Assembly: GCA_036505615.1 (NCBI GenBank)
Contig: DASXTB010000164.1
Location: 1-24,940, forward strand
Source of the DNA: DASXTB01 sp036505615
Lineage (GTDB): Bacteria; Acidobacteriota; UBA6911; JACQSX01
Direction of reading: 5' to 3'
DNA: 24,940 nucleotides
In this document: piece after piece, positions 23,066-24,940 of the stretch
Layout of the letters: each line of letters opens with the position of its first letter
Numbering within the stretch: the first letter of the stretch is position 1
Notes under the pieces: model-generated
Told to the model about the DNA's origin: nothing
What the model saw: only the letters and a program-made list of their open reading frames with translations
Databases searched by the model: none
Translations under genes and position numbers: made by a program

Positions 23066-23738
23066 TGCCACGGCGTTCTCTCTGCTTTAAGAAATAATCA
23101 ATCAACTCGGAGCTGGAATTGTCCATTTCCACGATGAAGGATTCAATCTTGCCGGTGAAGTAGTTATACATCCACACGGCAGGAACCGCGACGAACAAAC
23201 CGAATGCAGTGGTAATCAAGGCCTCCGCGATGCCGGCCGAAACCGCTGCCAGGTTACTCTCTCCACCGGAACTCATTCCTGCAAAAGCATTGATGATGCC
23301 TACCGTTGTTCCAAACAAGCCTACGAAAGGCGCGGTGCTTCCCACAGTAGCCAGCGTCCCCAGGCCGCGCTTCAGCTCTTCTATCCCGATGGCTGTGTTG
23401 CGCTGTAAGGCTCTACGCGAGGCCTCGATTGTCTCTCCCGGAATATCCTTGCTGGAGACATGAGCCTGAAACTCCTGCAGGCCCGCAGAAACCACTTTGG
23501 CAAGATGGCTTTTCGGATGCTGGTCGGCGATGCTGATTGCCTCATCAATGCGCCCGCTCTTCAAGGCCTCCGCCACGGCTGGAGCAAATTCGCGAGACTG
23601 CTTGCGCGCCTGGCTAAAGGTGATGAAACGCTCCACCATGACCCCAATCGACCAAACAGACATGATAGCCAAGACGACCACGACGCCCTTGGCCAGAACC
23701 CCCATCTGAGCCCACATCGCTACGAGACTTACATTCAT
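23058..23738 (-). CDS. exbB: ExbB/TolQ/MotA-family proton channel protein
   Basis: 226 residues from ATG 23738, with GGAGG upstream. Three membrane helices are expected: near 14-34, about 139-163 and about 175-198. The family core is present: LKRGLGTLATVGSTAPFVGLFGTTVGIINAF and GIAEALITTAFGLFVAVPAVWMYNYF. ExbB pentamers surround ExbD and use the proton gradient to drive TonB. It lies 40 bases after tonB and overlaps exbD. Confidence 0.96.
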   Translation of the reverse strand: MNVSLVAMWAQMGVLAKGVVVVLAIMSVWSIGVMVERFITFSQARKQSREFAPAVAEALKSGRIDEAISIADQHPKSHLAKVVSAGLQEFQAHVSSKDIPGETIEASRRALQRNTAIGIEELKRGLGTLATVGSTAPFVGLFGTTVGIINAFAGMSSGGESNLAAVSAGIAEALITTAFGLFVAVPAVWMYNYFTGKIESFIVEMDNSSSELIDYFLKQRERRGNV

Positions 23739-23778
23739 GGACTTCCCCCTCCCGATTTTAAGACAACAGCGGTCTGAA

Positions 23779-24537
23779 TTATTTCAGGACAAATTGAACC
23801 GTAACCGTCGCGATTACTTTCACCGGCTCGCCATTTAGCAATGTTGGCGAGTAACGCCATTGGTGTACAGCGGATAGCGCAGCGTCTCTGAGCAGTTGAT
23901 GCCCGCTGATTACTTTGATGTCAGCCACCCCCCCCTGCTCGTCCACCAGAACCTGCAAGACTACAGTTCCAGATACACGGGCGCGCTTGGCCAACTCCGG
24001 ATACACCGGTTCGACCCGGTTGACCAGCTTGGAGGCCTGAACGTTTCCACCTACTCGGATCGGTTCTTTTTTCTCAACTTTCGGCGGTGGCGGCGGAGCC
24101 GGAGCCGGAATTCCTCCCAAAACACCTCCTACCACGCCTCCAGGAACTCCGCCGACGACTCCTCCGGGAACCCCGCCCGGAACTCCACCGGTGGGGCCCG
24201 CCACTACGCTGGAGATCTCGGGCACGTCGGTGCGTTCTTTCGGGATTTCTTTCGGGATTTCCTTGGGGACCTCAAAGTTGGTGACGCGCACTTCCTTTAT
24301 TACCTTAGGTTCGACTCTAGGTTGGGCCGGCGGTGGTGGCGGAGGGGGCGGCGGCGGCGGTGGAGGCGCTGCCAAAAATGTCAGCAATTCTTGCGTCGGC
24401 AATGCTTGATAATAGATCAGCGGAATAATGATAATGACAAAGATGATGATCGCGTGAACGATCAAAGAAATCAGAATGGTTGTGGGTCTTTTAGTTTTTT
24501 GGCGTTGTGAGGAAGATTCCAGCAGATTATCAAACAT
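23779..24537 (-). CDS. tonB: TonB-family energy transducer
   Basis: 252 residues from ATG 24537 with AAAGGA six bases upstream. A short cytoplasmic start is followed by one membrane helix (about 20-44, ISLIVHAIIIFVIIII), a run of 13 prolines (about 58-70), and a periplasmic linker with PKEIPKEIPKE and several GGVPGG/GGVVGG units (about 118-144). The TonB C-terminal domain (about 168-252) has RVEPVYPELAKRARVSGTVV, LRDAALSAVHQWRYSPTLLNGEPV and VTVQF. TonB passes energy from ExbB/ExbD to outer-membrane receptors for siderophores, vitamins or sugars. The glycine-repeat linker is unlike the usual Pro-Lys linker. Confidence 0.95.
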   Translation of the reverse strand: MFDNLLESSSQRQKTKRPTTILISLIVHAIIIFVIIIIPLIYYQALPTQELLTFLAAPPPPPPPPPPPPPAQPRVEPKVIKEVRVTNFEVPKEIPKEIPKERTDVPEISSVVAGPTGGVPGGVPGGVVGGVPGGVVGGVLGGIPAPAPPPPPKVEKKEPIRVGGNVQASKLVNRVEPVYPELAKRARVSGTVVLQVLVDEQGGVADIKVISGHQLLRDAALSAVHQWRYSPTLLNGEPVKVIATVTVQFVLK

Positions 24538-24595
24538 CTGTAATCCTTTCTCTGCCTTGATTTTTTTGGGGGAGACGGCTTTTTAAACCGCGCGA

Positions 24596-24624
24596 ATGTT
24601 ACTATCCACCCAAAACCAAGTCAA
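24596..24624 (-). promoter_or_regulatory. Sigma-70-type promoter for the tonB operon
   Basis: On the minus strand, TTGACT (24619-24624) and TAACAT (24596-24601) are separated by 17 bases. They lie about 60 bases before the tonB ATG. The -35 box matches five of six consensus bases and the -10 box four of six. Confidence 0.45.
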
Positions 24625-24686
24625 GACAAAAGCAGCTCCTTTTGGCTATCGTTGGACACTTCATTGTAGCATATTGTTTCAATAAC

Positions 24687-24940
24687 TTACGCCCGCCTTA
24701 GGGCGACTTTTCTGAACGCCCAAAGTGACTGCCACCATACCAGAATGGGAGCCGCGATGGCGATGGAGGAATACGTCCCTACAATGATCCCCACTACCAA
24801 GGCAAACGAAAAACCGTTGAGCACTTCGCCGCCAAAAAGGTAAAGAGCCATCACCGAGAGGAACGTCAAACCTGAAGTCGTGACCGTCCGGTTCAGCGTC
24901 TGGTTGATGCTGGCGTTGACCACCGAACGGAGATCTTCTC
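24687..24940 (-). CDS. secF: SecF, C-terminal part (truncated by window edge)
   Basis: The frame is open to the right edge. The visible residues begin EDLRSVVNASINQTLNRTV and continue TTSGLTFLSVMALYLFGGEVLNG; this is the signature around the fourth and fifth membrane helices of SecF, followed by GIIVGTYSSIAIAAP. SecD/SecF use the proton gradient to help pull exported proteins through SecYEG. It lies upstream of tonB on the same strand, with a 149-base gap holding the tonB promoter, so the two are probably separate transcripts. Confidence 0.93.
   Translation of the reverse strand, partial: EDLRSVVNASINQTLNRTVTTSGLTFLSVMALYLFGGEVLNGFSFALVVGIIVGTYSSIAIAAPILVWWQSLWAFRKVALRRA

Noticed and set aside
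23896..24510. 204-codon plus-strand ORF
   Set aside because: It is antisense to tonB; its Arg/Trp-rich low-complexity run is the reverse of the proline/glycine linker.

Overview
The window reads like a chromosomal segment of a soil-type Acidobacteriota. The basis is the mix of families: a Ser/Thr kinase with a periplasmic TPR tail, an exosortase H system with an IPTL-CTERM protein, a Crp regulator of a recognisable acidobacterial type, a CheB-CheR-PAS-kinase fusion, and a TonB/ExbB/ExbD/ExbD/TPR-lipoprotein cluster beside a bifunctional Rel. This assignment is inference from gene content; there is no rRNA or other phylogenetic marker in the window. No tRNA, CRISPR array, IS element or phage gene was seen.

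Layout. 1-3233 (+): 3' part of a kinase-TPR gene, then a membrane-anchored glycosidase-like protein. 3234-3611: gap holding a dispersed-type inverted repeat. 3612-5697 (+): exosortase H, an overlapping membrane partner with a SEC-C zinc tail, and a YihY/BrkB membrane protein. 5698-5981: hairpins between convergent genes. 5982-7346 (-): a secreted DUF3494 (ice-binding-like) protein ending in an IPTL-CTERM sorting signal, so the exosortase and a likely substrate are 2 kb apart. 7819-11374 (+): kaiC, kaiB and a sigma-54 activator. 11631-12441 (+): two micro-ORFs and a Crp/Fnr regulator. 12885-16313 (+): CheB-CheR-PAS-histidine kinase fusion. 16408-17220 (+): exported TPR protein. 17258-18133 and 18398-18907 (-): an MshEN-only protein and a small HEAGH membrane protein. 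19001-24537 (-): tonB-exbB-exbD-exbD-TPR lipoprotein-rel. 24687-end (-): 3' end of secF.

Most interesting signal. Two good sigma-54 promoters (GG-N10-GC) lie in the window, one on the minus strand before the DUF3494/IPTL-CTERM gene (7416-7431) and one on the plus strand before the Crp gene (11542-11557). Each has a tandem TGAGACAA pair about 130-152 bp upstream of its predicted start, and each pair lies just downstream of a Fis-type HTH coding end. One HTH belongs to the intact sigma-54 activator and the other is a decayed fragment. The sigma-54 activator itself (GAFTGA intact) is encoded directly behind kaiC-kaiB. This suggests a local circuit: a KaiA-less KaiB-KaiC module may feed the activator, which would drive both an exosortase-sorted surface protein and a Crp-type regulator. 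The promoter and box positions are read from sequence; the wiring is inference.
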